Assembly (NCBI RefSeq): GCF_034653275.1
Contig: NZ_JAYEES010000003.1
Span: 620,001 to 684,000, forward strand
Source of the DNA: Nitrospirillum sp034653275
GTDB lineage: Bacteria > Pseudomonadota > Alphaproteobacteria > Azospirillales > Azospirillaceae
Reading direction: 5' to 3'
Length of the DNA: 64,000 nucleotides
Position 1 is the first letter of the stretch. Each line of letters starts with the position of its first letter. Position numbers and translations under genes: made by a program. The notes beneath the pieces are model-generated. The model made no database searches, had not been told where the DNA came from, and saw only the letters and a list, made by a program, of their open reading frames with translations. Below are positions 27,575 through 37,195 of the stretch, piece by piece.

Positions 27575-28962
27575 CCGATCCCGCCATCGCCCAGTGGCAA
27601 ACCCTAGCGCGCGACGCCACCCGGCTCAGCGACGCCAAGTTCCTGCAGATCTACGCGCTGCTGGAACAGCTGGGGGAAAAGCCCGGCATCACCGGCGCGT
27701 TCGACGCCATGCGCCCGCGCCTGACCCAGCTGCGCCCGCCCCGCCGGCCCACCGTCTCGCGCCTATTCTTCCGCCCGGCGGAGGATCTGTTCGACGACCC
27801 CGGCGTCTACACCCGCCGGCTGCAGCGCGTGTCGCGCGGCACGCTGCCCACCGCGTGGAAGCTGGTGCGGGCGCGGTTGGACGGCGGCATGGTGGATGGC
27901 GTCGCCCAGGGCATCCTGAAGGCCGACCCGCGCGATCCGCGCGTCATGGCCCGCGTGGCGGCCCCCCTGTGGGAAGCCGGCGCCCAGGCGCTGGCCGCCA
28001 TCGCCGACGAGGCGGAAAACAACCTGCGCTTCATGGTCGATAATTTCGGCCGTGACGACGACGTGCTGCGGCAGATCCAGACGCTGCGCGACGTGCTGCT
28101 GCTGGGCGGCGTCATCGAGGATTTGAAGCAGCGCCTGCCGGAACGCCCCATCGGCGACCTGGCGGAAAGCCATGTCGAGGCCATCAAGAGCGTCATGGCG
28201 CAGCTGGGCGGGGCGGAAAGCCCGCAGGCCTCCGCCCCGGTGCTGCTGGTGCTGACCGCCCGCATGCTGCGCCCCGGCGTGATCCTGAAGATGCTGACCG
28301 ACATGCGCGTGACCGGCAACAGCCAGGCGCAGCGGGACGCCCTCACCCGCGACCTGTCGGGCGTGGTCGTGGGCAACCTGCTGCGCCAGACCGGCACCAT
28401 GGCCAAGCCGCCGGCGCCGGCCGCCGGCGCCGCCCCAGGCACGCCACCGCCTCCCAGGGATCCGGTGCAGCAGCTGGGCTCCCTGGCCGCGGTGGCGGAG
28501 CGGCTGACCGATGGCCTCACCTCGGTCAACGACAGTGTCGCCATCCTGCGCGACAAGAAGATCGTCGACCGCGTGGCCGCCGCCCGCAGCGAGATCGGCG
28601 AATTCGTGCTGACCACCGTGCTGGGCGACGTGGAAAAGACCCTGGCCAGCCTGATGTATTCCGCCGGTGGCGTGTCCACCCCGCCGGACGAGATGAAGAA
28701 GGCCGAGGCCACGGTGCTGGCGCTCAAGCGCTCCGCCAAGCTGGCGGGGCACCTGGGCATCCAGCGCGAGGTGACCGCCAAGATCACCGAGATCCGGCGG
28801 GAGATCGACCGCCAAGCCGACCGGATGATGGCGGCCCCCGGGGCCCGGGGCGACCCCGAGGTCCGCCGCCAGATGTTCAACAACCTGCGCCTGGTGGAAA
28901 TCCTCGCCGGCTCCGACGAGGCGGAGCGGATGTACCGCGAGTGGAACCGCCGGTTGACCTGA
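27571..28962 (+). CDS. unrecognised helical protein, second of a two-gene operon
   Basis: 463 residues, unknown. Nearly all alpha-helical, with one disordered Pro/Ala linker near residues 275-295 (PPAPAAGAAPGTPPPPRDP) that splits it into an N-terminal part of about 270 residues and a C-terminal part of about 170. Notable segments are RLFFRPAEDLFDDPGVYTRR (about 65-85) and a charged C-terminal helix with REIDRQADRMM. No catalytic motif or membrane span seen. Translationally coupled to the preceding gene. No similarity to its neighbours. Confidence 0.7.
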   Translation: MTDPAIAQWQTLARDATRLSDAKFLQIYALLEQLGEKPGITGAFDAMRPRLTQLRPPRRPTVSRLFFRPAEDLFDDPGVYTRRLQRVSRGTLPTAWKLVRARLDGGMVDGVAQGILKADPRDPRVMARVAAPLWEAGAQALAAIADEAENNLRFMVDNFGRDDDVLRQIQTLRDVLLLGGVIEDLKQRLPERPIGDLAESHVEAIKSVMAQLGGAESPQASAPVLLVLTARMLRPGVILKMLTDMRVTGNSQAQRDALTRDLSGVVVGNLLRQTGTMAKPPAPAAGAAPGTPPPPRDPVQQLGSLAAVAERLTDGLTSVNDSVAILRDKKIVDRVAAARSEIGEFVLTTVLGDVEKTLASLMYSAGGVSTPPDEMKKAEATVLALKRSAKLAGHLGIQREVTAKITEIRREIDRQADRMMAAPGARGDPEVRRQMFNNLRLVEILAGSDEAERMYREWNRRLT

Positions 28963-28996
28963 CGCCCGTCGACCTGCCACGGGGCGGCGGGCCGTC

Positions 28997-29697
28997 TCAA
29001 CCGTTGACCGCCCGTTTCAGCGATTTCTCGATCTGGCCACCGCAATAGCTGTCGCCGTAGCGCCTGACCGATTCCCTGTCCCAAGCGGCCAGGGCCGGCG
29101 TCCGCCAGACCCGGCGGCTCAGGGCCGCGATGCCCGGGGCCGTCTCATCCAGCATCGTGCCGATGCCGGGGAAGACGCGGCGCAGAGTGGACCACAGGGT
29201 GGCGGTGACGATGTCGGCCACGCCGACGGTGTCCCCGCCCAGCATCAGGCCATGGTCGCGCCGCAGGCCGTGGCGCTGGCCGGAGGCTTCGAAAATGGAC
29301 ATCCAGCGCCGCAGCCGGGGGACGAAGTCCCCCACGTCGCGGGAGTCCACATCTCCCGCCCGCCGTTCAGGGTGATCTCATCGATCACGTCGTTGGCATC
29401 GGCCACGATCTTCAGGGTCATGGCCCGGCCCTGCGGCGAAAATGGCAACAGGCCCAGGGTGTCGCCCAGATACAGGGCGATGGCCGGCATCTGCGACACG
29501 GTGAAATCCGCCGTCGGGTCCACCAGCACGGGCGGGCCCATGAAGGGCGCAGGCTGCTCGCCCGGGGCTTGCTCCATCACCTCAACCAGGGTGCTTACCT
29601 CGGGTTCGTCCCAGGCCTTGCCGGCATGGGCGAGGATGGCGCGGATGAACTCCCCCCGAAAGGGGACAGGCCAGTAGTACAGGGTATAGTCGGACAT
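28997..29697 (-). pseudogene. glutathione S-transferase, frameshifted
   Basis: The N-terminal half (29697 to about 29334) is a thioredoxin-fold GST domain: YTLYYWPVPFRGEFIRAIL, then PPVLVDPTADFTVSQMPAI with the glutathione-binding cis-Pro/Ser region, and DVIDEITLNGGREMWTPATW. The helical C-terminal half continues in another frame from GDFVPRLRRWMSIFEASGQR to the stop at 28997. Restoring one G (a C on the plus strand) in the run at 29329-29333 joins them as MWTPATWGDFVPRLRRWM, which fits the family. Total about 230 residues. GGAGG precedes the ATG. Otherwise undamaged. Confidence 0.8.
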
Positions 29698-29788
29698 CGT
29701 CAGGGTCCTCCGTTAGGCTGGTGGGCCCACCACCCAATCATCCCCCCGATTAGCCCCCTCTTGGGTAACACCCGGCGCGCGATAAGGT

Positions 29789-32700
29789 TCAGCCCAAAAC
29801 GACCGCGTCCATGCGGGCGGGGTCGACCTCGGTGATGAAGGGACCGTCGGTCCACAGCAGCAGGCAGCAGATGGCCAGGTCCGGATAGATGCGCCTCAGG
29901 GCGTCCCGGTAGGCGGCCATCTGCGAAACGTACAGGCCGGGAATCTCCTCCGCCGTGCGGGGCGGCGGGCGGTTGGTCTTGAAGTCGACGATCTTGACCT
30001 CGGTCGCCGTCACCACCAGCCGGTCGATCTGCGCCGCCAGGGGGCGCGTGCCCACCGTGCCCACCAGGGGCACTTCCGACCGGCTGTCGGGGCCGAACAG
30101 GTCGGCGAATTCCGGATGCTCCAGCACGCGCAGGGTTTCCGCCCAGATCTCCTCCCGCGCGGCCTCGTCCAGGCCATGGGCCGGACGGTCCAGCCAGCGG
30201 CGGGCGGCCCCGGCCCGGGCCGCCACCGGCATTTCCGGCAGCAGTTGCAACAGCTTGTGGATCAGGGTGCCGCGCTTGAAGCGGCGGGCCTCTTTCGCCT
30301 CGCCCTCGCCCAGGGGTGACCGCACCGCCGGCTCCTCCCCATCCGGGCGTGAGGGCGCCAGGGGGCGCGACGGCGCGGGCTCGGCCGCCGGCGGGGCCAG
30401 CAGCCAGGCGGGAGGCGGCGGAACCGCCTCGGCCCCTTCGCGCTCGGCGCGCTGGGCGGGCGGGGGCCGGGTCTGCGGTTCCGACAGCACACGGCCGTCG
30501 CCGGCCCAGCCCTGGCGCGACACGGCGGTCAGGTCGAAGGCCCGGCTGGGTGCCACGGCGGCCAATGCCCGTTCCGTCAACCGGAACCAGGTGTCGTCGC
30601 TGGTGGCCGTCTTGCCCTCATAGCCGCAGATATGCAGCCGGTCCTCCGCCCGGGTCAGGGCCACGTACAGCAGGCGGCGGTATTCCTGCTCGCGGCGCCG
30701 CGCCGCGGCAGCACGAACAGCACGGGCTTTCACATCCTCCTGCTCCCGCCGGGGGGCGAAGAGGGGCACGCCGGGCAGGTCGCCGGTATCATCCCCCGCA
30801 AACGGCCAGAGGACACGGAGCTTGTCCACGGGCTTGCTCGTGGTGTCGGGCAGGATGACCACCGGCGCCTGCAGGCCCTTGGAGCCGTGCACGGTCATGA
30901 TGCGCACCTGCCCGCCCTCCGGCCCGCGATCCTTGGCGCCGGTGTCCAGCTCGCGCTTCACCTCCGTCTTTCCGGCGGCCAGCCAGTGCAGGAAGGTTTG
31001 CAGGGACGGCGGATGGGCGCGGTCGAACCCCAGGCACAGGCTCAGGAACTCGTCCACCGGGTCGATGGCTTCCGCCCCCAGGCGTCCCAGCAGGGCGCGC
31101 CGGCCGCTGACCGGATCGGCCGGGCAAGGGCGGGTCAGCAGGCCCGCGAACAGCTCATAAGGCGCGGTGTAGTCCACCTCGCCCAGCAGGCGGCGCAGCC
31201 AGGCGTAGGCGGGCTGGAAGCGGGGGTCCGTCTCCGCCCGTTTCACCAGGGCCGGCCACAGGCGGCCGCCACGCCCATGCGCCAGGGTGAACAGCGCCTC
31301 CTCATCCAGGCCGATGAAGGGGCTTTTCAGCACGGTGGCCAGGGTCAAATCGTCTTCCGGCATCAGCAGGAACTGGCCCACGGCCATCAGGTCCATGACA
31401 GCCAACTGCTCGGTCAGCACCATGCGGTCCACGCCCGCCACCGGCACGCGCCGTTCCTTCAGCGCGCGCACCAGCTGCTGGACGAAGGCGTTGCGGCGGC
31501 GGACCAGCACCAGGATGTCGCCGGCGGTCAGGGGCCGGCCGCGCGCCTCCAGCATTTCGCCCGTGTTGATCCAGTGGGCGATCTGATCGGCGATAACGGT
31601 GGCCAGGCGGGCCTGGGGCCTGTCCTCCGGCTCATGGTGCAGGGGCGGCGACCAGGCCGGGGTGTCCGCCCCGTCGCCCGGCCGCACCAGGGGCCACAGC
31701 TCCACCGTCCCCGCCATGCCCTGGCGGAAGGGGCGGTGGCGGATGGCCTGGGCCGAGACGCCGTCCCGGGCCTCCGGCTGCGCGAACACCGTGTCCACCG
31801 CCTGCAGCACAGCGCCGACGGAGCGGAAGCTGGTTTCAAGGTCGACGATGGCCCAGGGGCGTTCCGCCTGTTGCACGCGCGCCTGGAAGGTGCGGCGCAT
31901 GCGGGCGAACTCCGCCGGGTCGGCGCCCTGGAAACTGAAGATGGACTGCTTCTCGTCGCCCACCACGAACAGGGTGCGCCGGGCCTGCGACTGGCCCTCG
32001 CCGGCGAAGAATTCCTCCGCCAGGGCGCTCACCACCCGCCATTGCTCCGGGTTGGTGTCCTGCGCCTCGTCGATCAGGATGTGGTCCAGGCCGCCGTCCA
32101 GCTTGTACAGCACCCAGGCGCAGGCCTGGGCGTCGCCGGTCAGCAGGGCGCTGGCCGCCAGGATCAAATCATCGAAGTCCAGCTGCGCCCGGCTATCCTT
32201 CCAGCGCTGATAGCCCTCCAGCATGCTGCCGGCCAACGTCAGCAGGCTGGCGGTGGAATGGGCGACCGTCACGGCCCGCAGGCGTTCCTGCAGGTCCAGC
32301 AGGCGCTGGCCTTCCTGGGCCAGGATGTCGGCGGTGCGCGGGTTGGCGGCCAGGGCGCCCTTGGTCGCCAGCCGGGATCGCACCGTGCCGTCGGCGGTCA
32401 GGAACAGCTGGCGATAGGCCGCGATGTCGGTCAGGCGGCGGTCGATCTGGTCCAGCCACCGCTGGATGCCCAGGCCGCGCTCCACGTCCGTGGCCGTGCC
32501 CTCGGCCAGGGCGGCGCAGGCCGCCCGCAGGCCGGTGACGTCCAGCACCTCGTCCCGGCAGCCGGCCGCCAGCACGCCGGCCTCCGTCTCCTCCGGGCCC
32601 ACGCCCAGGTGGCGGAACAGGGCGGCGATGGTGACGTCCAGTCCACGTTCCCCGGGGCCGCCATGCGCCTCCAGGATGCGGCGGATGCGGCCGCGCTGGG

Positions 32701-33346
32701 CCACCAGGTCGGCCAGCAGCTCGGCGAAGCTTTCCTCGTTCAGGGCGCCGGCCAGGCGCTTCAGGGCCCGGCCCAGGGGCGTGTCCGGCCGGTCCTGGGC
32801 CGACGCCAGCATGTGCGCCTGCGCCTCGGCCAGGGCTTCCGCCGCCGTGCGGTCATCCATGACCTGGAAATTGGGCGGCAGCCGCGCCTCCAGCGGAAAA
32901 CGGCGCAGCAAGGACTGGCAGAAGGCGTGGATAGTCTGGATCTTCATGCCGCCGGCCGTGTCCAGCACGCGGGCGAACAGGCGGCGGGCGGTCAGCACCT
33001 CATCCCGCTTGGGCGGACGGCCGTTCAGGTCGGCCAGGGCCTGCGTCAGGTCGCCATCCGCCATGACCGCCCAACTTGCAAGGCGTTCTGCAATGCGGTT
33101 GGCCATTTCCGCCGCCGCCGCCTTGGTGAAGGTCAGGCACAGGATGCGGCCGGGCTCGGTGCCGGCCAGCATCAGGCGCACCACCCGGTCGGTCAGCACC
33201 TTGGTCTTGCCCGTGCCCGCCGACGCCCCCACCCAGACGGACGTCTCCGGGTCCGAGGCCTGGCGCTGCTTGACCGTGGGGTCTATCGGCCGATCCAGGG
33301 GGGCCGGGCGATCCGGGGGGGCGCCGCGCTCATGCCTCACCCCCAT
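29789..33346 (-). CDS. addA: double-strand break repair helicase-nuclease AddA
   Basis: 1185 residues. UvrD-type helicase motifs: Walker A GASAGTGKT (residues 40-48), ILCLTFTKAAAAEMANRI (motif Ia), LIDEAQDTNPEQW (motif II), GDEKQSIFSFQGADP (motif III) and MTVHGSKGLQAPVV (motif V region). The C-terminal RecB-type nuclease has VKIVDFKTNRPPP. With AddB it resects double-strand ends for RecA loading. The start overlaps the addB stop by 17 bases, so the two are co-translated. Confidence 0.95.
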   Translation of the reverse strand: MGVRHERGAPPDRPAPLDRPIDPTVKQRQASDPETSVWVGASAGTGKTKVLTDRVVRLMLAGTEPGRILCLTFTKAAAAEMANRIAERLASWAVMADGDLTQALADLNGRPPKRDEVLTARRLFARVLDTAGGMKIQTIHAFCQSLLRRFPLEARLPPNFQVMDDRTAAEALAEAQAHMLASAQDRPDTPLGRALKRLAGALNEESFAELLADLVAQRGRIRRILEAHGGPGERGLDVTIAALFRHLGVGPEETEAGVLAAGCRDEVLDVTGLRAACAALAEGTATDVERGLGIQRWLDQIDRRLTDIAAYRQLFLTADGTVRSRLATKGALAANPRTADILAQEGQRLLDLQERLRAVTVAHSTASLLTLAGSMLEGYQRWKDSRAQLDFDDLILAASALLTGDAQACAWVLYKLDGGLDHILIDEAQDTNPEQWRVVSALAEEFFAGEGQSQARRTLFVVGDEKQSIFSFQGADPAEFARMRRTFQARVQQAERPWAIVDLETSFRSVGAVLQAVDTVFAQPEARDGVSAQAIRHRPFRQGMAGTVELWPLVRPGDGADTPAWSPPLHHEPEDRPQARLATVIADQIAHWINTGEMLEARGRPLTAGDILVLVRRRNAFVQQLVRALKERRVPVAGVDRMVLTEQLAVMDLMAVGQFLLMPEDDLTLATVLKSPFIGLDEEALFTLAHGRGGRLWPALVKRAETDPRFQPAYAWLRRLLGEVDYTAPYELFAGLLTRPCPADPVSGRRALLGRLGAEAIDPVDEFLSLCLGFDRAHPPSLQTFLHWLAAGKTEVKRELDTGAKDRGPEGGQVRIMTVHGSKGLQAPVVILPDTTSKPVDKLRVLWPFAGDDTGDLPGVPLFAPRREQEDVKARAVRAAAARRREQEYRRLLYVALTRAEDRLHICGYEGKTATSDDTWFRLTERALAAVAPSRAFDLTAVSRQGWAGDGRVLSEPQTRPPPAQRAEREGAEAVPPPPAWLLAPPAAEPAPSRPLAPSRPDGEEPAVRSPLGEGEAKEARRFKRGTLIHKLLQLLPEMPVAARAGAARRWLDRPAHGLDEAAREEIWAETLRVLEHPEFADLFGPDSRSEVPLVGTVGTRPLAAQIDRLVVTATEVKIVDFKTNRPPPRTAEEIPGLYVSQMAAYRDALRRIYPDLAICCLLLWTDGPFITEVDPARMDAVVLG

Positions 33347-36300
33347 CGCCCACCGACCATTCCGCCACGCGCGCCAGGTGCAAATAGTCGGAATAGCGCG
33401 GCGCCATGCCCGGCCGGGGCTGCGAGCGGTAGGGGGTGGATTCCTGGTCGAACAGGTCGATCAGCTGGCGCAGGCCCTCCACCGCCTCCGTCGCCAGGCG
33501 GGCGGGGTCCAGCTTCAGGGCCACCACCTGGCCGGCGGGTTCACCCCCCGTCAGGCGCCAGAAGGCCAGCTGCTCCACCACCGGCGCCCGCACGCCGAAG
33601 CCGCCGGACAGGGCGATGGCGGCCTCCAGCGGCAGCTGCGGGGCGAAGCCCAGTTCCACGTCCCGGGATCGGGGCGGGGTGCCGGTCTTGTAGTCGATGA
33701 TGGCGACGGACCCGTCGGGGTGGCGGTCGATGCGGTCGGCCTTGGCGATGATCTCGAACGGCTTGTACGCCGTCTCCAGGGTCAGGGTGCCCTTGGCCTC
33801 GGTCGCCAGGGGCTGGACGCCGCCGGCCCGCCGCTCCCGCTCCAGCGCCAGGAACCAGTCGGCGATGCGCTCGAACCGCGGCCACCAGAAGGTTTCCAGG
33901 CTGGGCTGGCCGCTGTAGGGGGCGAAGGCCAGCCGGCCGAAGCGCAGCAGCTGCTCGCGCGCGTCCTCGGGCAGCAGGGTGCCGGGGTTGGCCTTGATGA
34001 AGTCGTCCAGCGCCTCGTGGATCATGGTGCCGCGGTCGGCCGCCCCGGGGTCGGCGTCCAGCGGGTCCAGCGCCTCCAGGCGCAGCACATGGCGGGCGTA
34101 CAGGGCATAGGGGTCGCGCATCCAGGTCTCCACCTGGGTGACCGACAGGCGGCGCGGCCGGGCGGCCACGGGCGGGCGCGGCTCCGGCGGGGGGCAGGGG
34201 CGCACGGCCGCCGGCGTGTCCATGGCCTCGGCCCAGGCGGTCCAGCGGTCCATGCCGGTGCCCAGCGCCAGTGGGCGCCCATTGGGACGGCCCAGCGCCT
34301 TCAGCACTGTGTCCAGCCGCAGCAGCCAGCGCGACGGCACGGTGGGCGTGCCCTCCACCCGTTCCGACCGGGTCAGCACCACGGTGGCGGCGCCGCAGGC
34401 CTGGGCGAAGTCATGCGCCGTCTGGCCCAGGTGGCGCTCCGGCGTCGGCAGGCCGAAGCGCTGGCGCATGGGGCGGGACAGCCAGGGGTCGGCCTTGGGC
34501 TGCGGCGGCCAGGTGCCCTCGTTCAGGCCGCCCAGGATCATGACGTCGAACTGCTGCAGCCGCGCCTCCAGCAGGCCCAGGATGTACAGGCGCGGGTGCA
34601 GGCCATAGCGGGGACGCACGGCGCGACCCACCATCAGGGCGCTGATGACGGCGGCATAGTCCGGTCCGCCCAGCTCGGGGAAATCGTGGCCGGCGTCCTG
34701 CAGATCATCCACGAAGGTGGCGGCGGCCTCGCCGTCGTCCAGGCGCCACAGCCGCTCGGCGCCCGGTTGCGTGTCGCTGGCGGCCAGGGCCTCCGCCGTG
34801 CGGGCGTGCAGTTCCAGCCAGCCGGCCAAAGTCTTCCCCGTGCCGCTCATGGCCGCCAGCAAGGGCCGCAGAATCTCCTCCAGCCCGTCGACGAAGGTGC
34901 CGAGGCGGGCGCGGTGGCCCTCCCAACTGTTATGGGCGGGGTCGCCATGGCTGTCGAAGCGCCGGGGCTCCGCCTGGGCCAGCGCCAGGCGCAGGCCCTC
35001 GAAACCGTCGGCCGGCCGGGGGCCGCGCAGCACCGCCCGTTCCAGGTCGCGCACCTGGGCGCGGAAGAAGGACGGGTTCTGCCCACCCGCCGCCAGGGGG
35101 TGCTTCAGCAGGGACAACAGCGCCAAGGGGGCCGGTTCCGCCGCCCAGTCGGCCAGCAGGCGCAGATAGCTGCCCACGGCACTTTGCGTCAGTGGCAGGC
35201 CGGCGCTGTCGTTGACGGCGATGTCCCAACGTTTCAGCGCCAGGGCCACGCGGCGGGCCAGGTCGCGGTCGGGCGTCACCAGGGCGGCGGTGCGGCCCGG
35301 CGTCTCCAGCACCTCACGCATCATCAGGGCGATGGCGCCCGCCTCCTCCTGCGGGGTGGCGGCGTCCAGGCGGGACAAGCCGGCCAGGGCCTGGTCGGCC
35401 TCCACCGCCAGGGGGCTGGCGGACAGGTCCTGCCAGGCCTCCGTCGTGCCGGCGGGGCGCAGGGCTTCCGCCACCAGGCGGGCACGGGCGGGGGCGCTGC
35501 GGCGGTGGGCCATAACCTCGGGCAGCGGGTCGGGCAGGGGCCAGGGCCGCACCGCGCCCCGGCGGATCTCCAGCCGTTCCAGCAGGCGCTTCAGGCCGTA
35601 CTGCGGGTGCGCCTCGTCCAAATCCCGCCAGGTGGCCTCATCGCAATCGAGGTCCAGGCCGGGCAGGACGACGGCACCCTGGGGCATCCCGGCCACCACC
35701 GCCAGCAGGTCGGCGGTGGCCGGGATGCTGCCGGTGGATCCGGCGGCGATGACGGGACCGGGCGGCGGCTGGGCGCGCCAGGTGTCGGCCAGGGCCTTCA
35801 GCCGCAGCTCGCGCTCCCTGGCCGGATCCACGCCACCCTCGTCTTCCAGCAGGGCCGGCCAATGCTGGGTGATGATTTCCAGGAAGCGCAGGGTCACCTG
35901 CCAGTGCTGGGCGTAATCGTCCGGCACCAGGCGGGCCAGATCCCCGAACGCGCAGCCCTCGGTCTGCACCTCGTCCAGCAGGCGCGCCAGCTCGCCCGCC
36001 AGGCTCACGGCCTGCGCGGGCGTGGCGGCCAGGTCGGGGGCGCGCATGACCAGGCGGGCCAGCAGCAACTGCCGGCGCAGGGCGGGCACGGCCTGGGGCA
36101 ACTCGGTGCCGCCCTGGGTGAACACCACCTCGTCCGTGTCCACGTCGCCCAGGGGCGACAGGCGGGGCAGCAGGATGGGCTTGCCGCCCGACAGGCGCAG
36201 GAAGGCTTCCCGCAAGGACCGCACGGCGCGCACCGTGGGCAGCAGGACGGTCAGCCGCGACAGGGCCAGCGGATCATCGCCCACCCGCGCCAGGATGCCG

Positions 36301-36389
36301 GCCGCCAGCGCGTCCACGAACGGCAGCCCGGGCGCGATGGTGAACAAGGATGCGCCGGTCTCCTCCCCCGATGCGGCAGGCCAGGTCAT
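33330..36389 (-). CDS. addB: double-strand break repair protein AddB
   Basis: 1019 residues. It has an N-terminal inactivated helicase-like region (LLPTVRAVRSLREAFLRL) and a C-terminal RecB-family nuclease domain with KADRIDRHPDGSVAIIDYKT. In the alphaproteobacterial AddAB version no [4Fe-4S] cysteine set is evident, and I see none here. Encoded directly before addA and four bases after the nucleotidyltransferase gene, in the usual tsaE-kinase-nucleotidyltransferase-addB-addA order. Confidence 0.94.
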   Translation of the reverse strand: MTWPAASGEETGASLFTIAPGLPFVDALAAGILARVGDDPLALSRLTVLLPTVRAVRSLREAFLRLSGGKPILLPRLSPLGDVDTDEVVFTQGGTELPQAVPALRRQLLLARLVMRAPDLAATPAQAVSLAGELARLLDEVQTEGCAFGDLARLVPDDYAQHWQVTLRFLEIITQHWPALLEDEGGVDPARERELRLKALADTWRAQPPPGPVIAAGSTGSIPATADLLAVVAGMPQGAVVLPGLDLDCDEATWRDLDEAHPQYGLKRLLERLEIRRGAVRPWPLPDPLPEVMAHRRSAPARARLVAEALRPAGTTEAWQDLSASPLAVEADQALAGLSRLDAATPQEEAGAIALMMREVLETPGRTAALVTPDRDLARRVALALKRWDIAVNDSAGLPLTQSAVGSYLRLLADWAAEPAPLALLSLLKHPLAAGGQNPSFFRAQVRDLERAVLRGPRPADGFEGLRLALAQAEPRRFDSHGDPAHNSWEGHRARLGTFVDGLEEILRPLLAAMSGTGKTLAGWLELHARTAEALAASDTQPGAERLWRLDDGEAAATFVDDLQDAGHDFPELGGPDYAAVISALMVGRAVRPRYGLHPRLYILGLLEARLQQFDVMILGGLNEGTWPPQPKADPWLSRPMRQRFGLPTPERHLGQTAHDFAQACGAATVVLTRSERVEGTPTVPSRWLLRLDTVLKALGRPNGRPLALGTGMDRWTAWAEAMDTPAAVRPCPPPEPRPPVAARPRRLSVTQVETWMRDPYALYARHVLRLEALDPLDADPGAADRGTMIHEALDDFIKANPGTLLPEDAREQLLRFGRLAFAPYSGQPSLETFWWPRFERIADWFLALERERRAGGVQPLATEAKGTLTLETAYKPFEIIAKADRIDRHPDGSVAIIDYKTGTPPRSRDVELGFAPQLPLEAAIALSGGFGVRAPVVEQLAFWRLTGGEPAGQVVALKLDPARLATEAVEGLRQLIDLFDQESTPYRSQPRPGMAPRYSDYLHLARVAEWSVGDGGEA

Positions 36390-36393
36390 GGGC

Positions 36394-37191
36394 TCAGGGC
36401 TCTGCCTTGCGCGGCTGGCTCAGCTTGGCGTCGTGCAGGATGGGGTGGCCCAGCAGGGTGTTCACCTCCTCCACCGCCTCGGGCGTGCCGACATGGAACC
36501 AGACGCCGTCGTGGCGCATGCCATAGAGGCGTCCCGCCTCCTCCGCCTGCCGCCAGAGCGTGAGGTTGGAGAAACGGTTCTCGGTGATGGCCTGGTACAG
36601 CTGGGGCTTCACGATGTGCACGCCGGCGAAGACGAAGGGCGCCAGTTCCCCCTCGGCGCGATAGCGCAGGCGGCCATCGGCCTCCATGTGGTAATCGCCC
36701 GGTCCCTCATAGCCGACGGCGGCCACGGTGGGCATCATCAGCAGCAGCACGTCCATGACCGCCGGGTCCCAGGTGGCGGCCAGCCGCTTCAGCGCCGGGA
36801 TGGGCCCGTCTAGCCACAGGATGTCGGCGTTGACGACGAAGATGGGGTCGGCGCCCAGGTGGGGCAGGGCGTGGCGCACGCCGCCGCCCGTCTCCAACAG
36901 GTCCGCCTCGGGTGACAGGGTGATGGCGGGGCTGGACCGGCCGGCCAGGTGGCTTTCGATCATGGCGCCCAGGTGATGGGTGTTCACCACCGCGCGCTCC
37001 ACCCCGCTTTCGGCCAGCCGGTCCAGGGCGTGGTCCAGCAGGGGGGCGCCGCCAACCTCCACCAGCGGCTTGGGCCGCGTCAGGGTCAGCGGGCGCATGC
37101 GCAGGCCCAGGCCGGCGGCCAGCACCATGGCGGTATGGGGGACGGAAGCGGCGGGGGCGGGGGTGGCAACGGCGGCGACAGAGGCGGACAT
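36394..37191 (-). CDS. murU: sugar-phosphate nucleotidyltransferase (MurU-like)
   Basis: About 265 residues of the NTP-transferase fold: AMVLAAGLGLRMRPLT (nucleotide loop), RPKPLVEVGGAPLLDH, ETGGGVRHALPHLG and VVNADILW with the metal Asp. Together with the adjacent AmgK-like kinase this matches the MurNAc-1-phosphate uridylyltransferase pair of the peptidoglycan recycling shortcut. ATG 37191 is chosen because the longer frame would run into the upstream gene; CGGAG lies about 11 bases before it. Assignment to MurU rather than another sugar is by family and neighbour. Confidence 0.78.
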   Translation of the reverse strand: MSASVAAVATPAPAASVPHTAMVLAAGLGLRMRPLTLTRPKPLVEVGGAPLLDHALDRLAESGVERAVVNTHHLGAMIESHLAGRSSPAITLSPEADLLETGGGVRHALPHLGADPIFVVNADILWLDGPIPALKRLAATWDPAVMDVLLLMMPTVAAVGYEGPGDYHMEADGRLRYRAEGELAPFVFAGVHIVKPQLYQAITENRFSNLTLWRQAEEAGRLYGMRHDGVWFHVGTPEAVEEVNTLLGHPILHDAKLSQPRKAEP

Positions 37192-37195
37192 CGCG

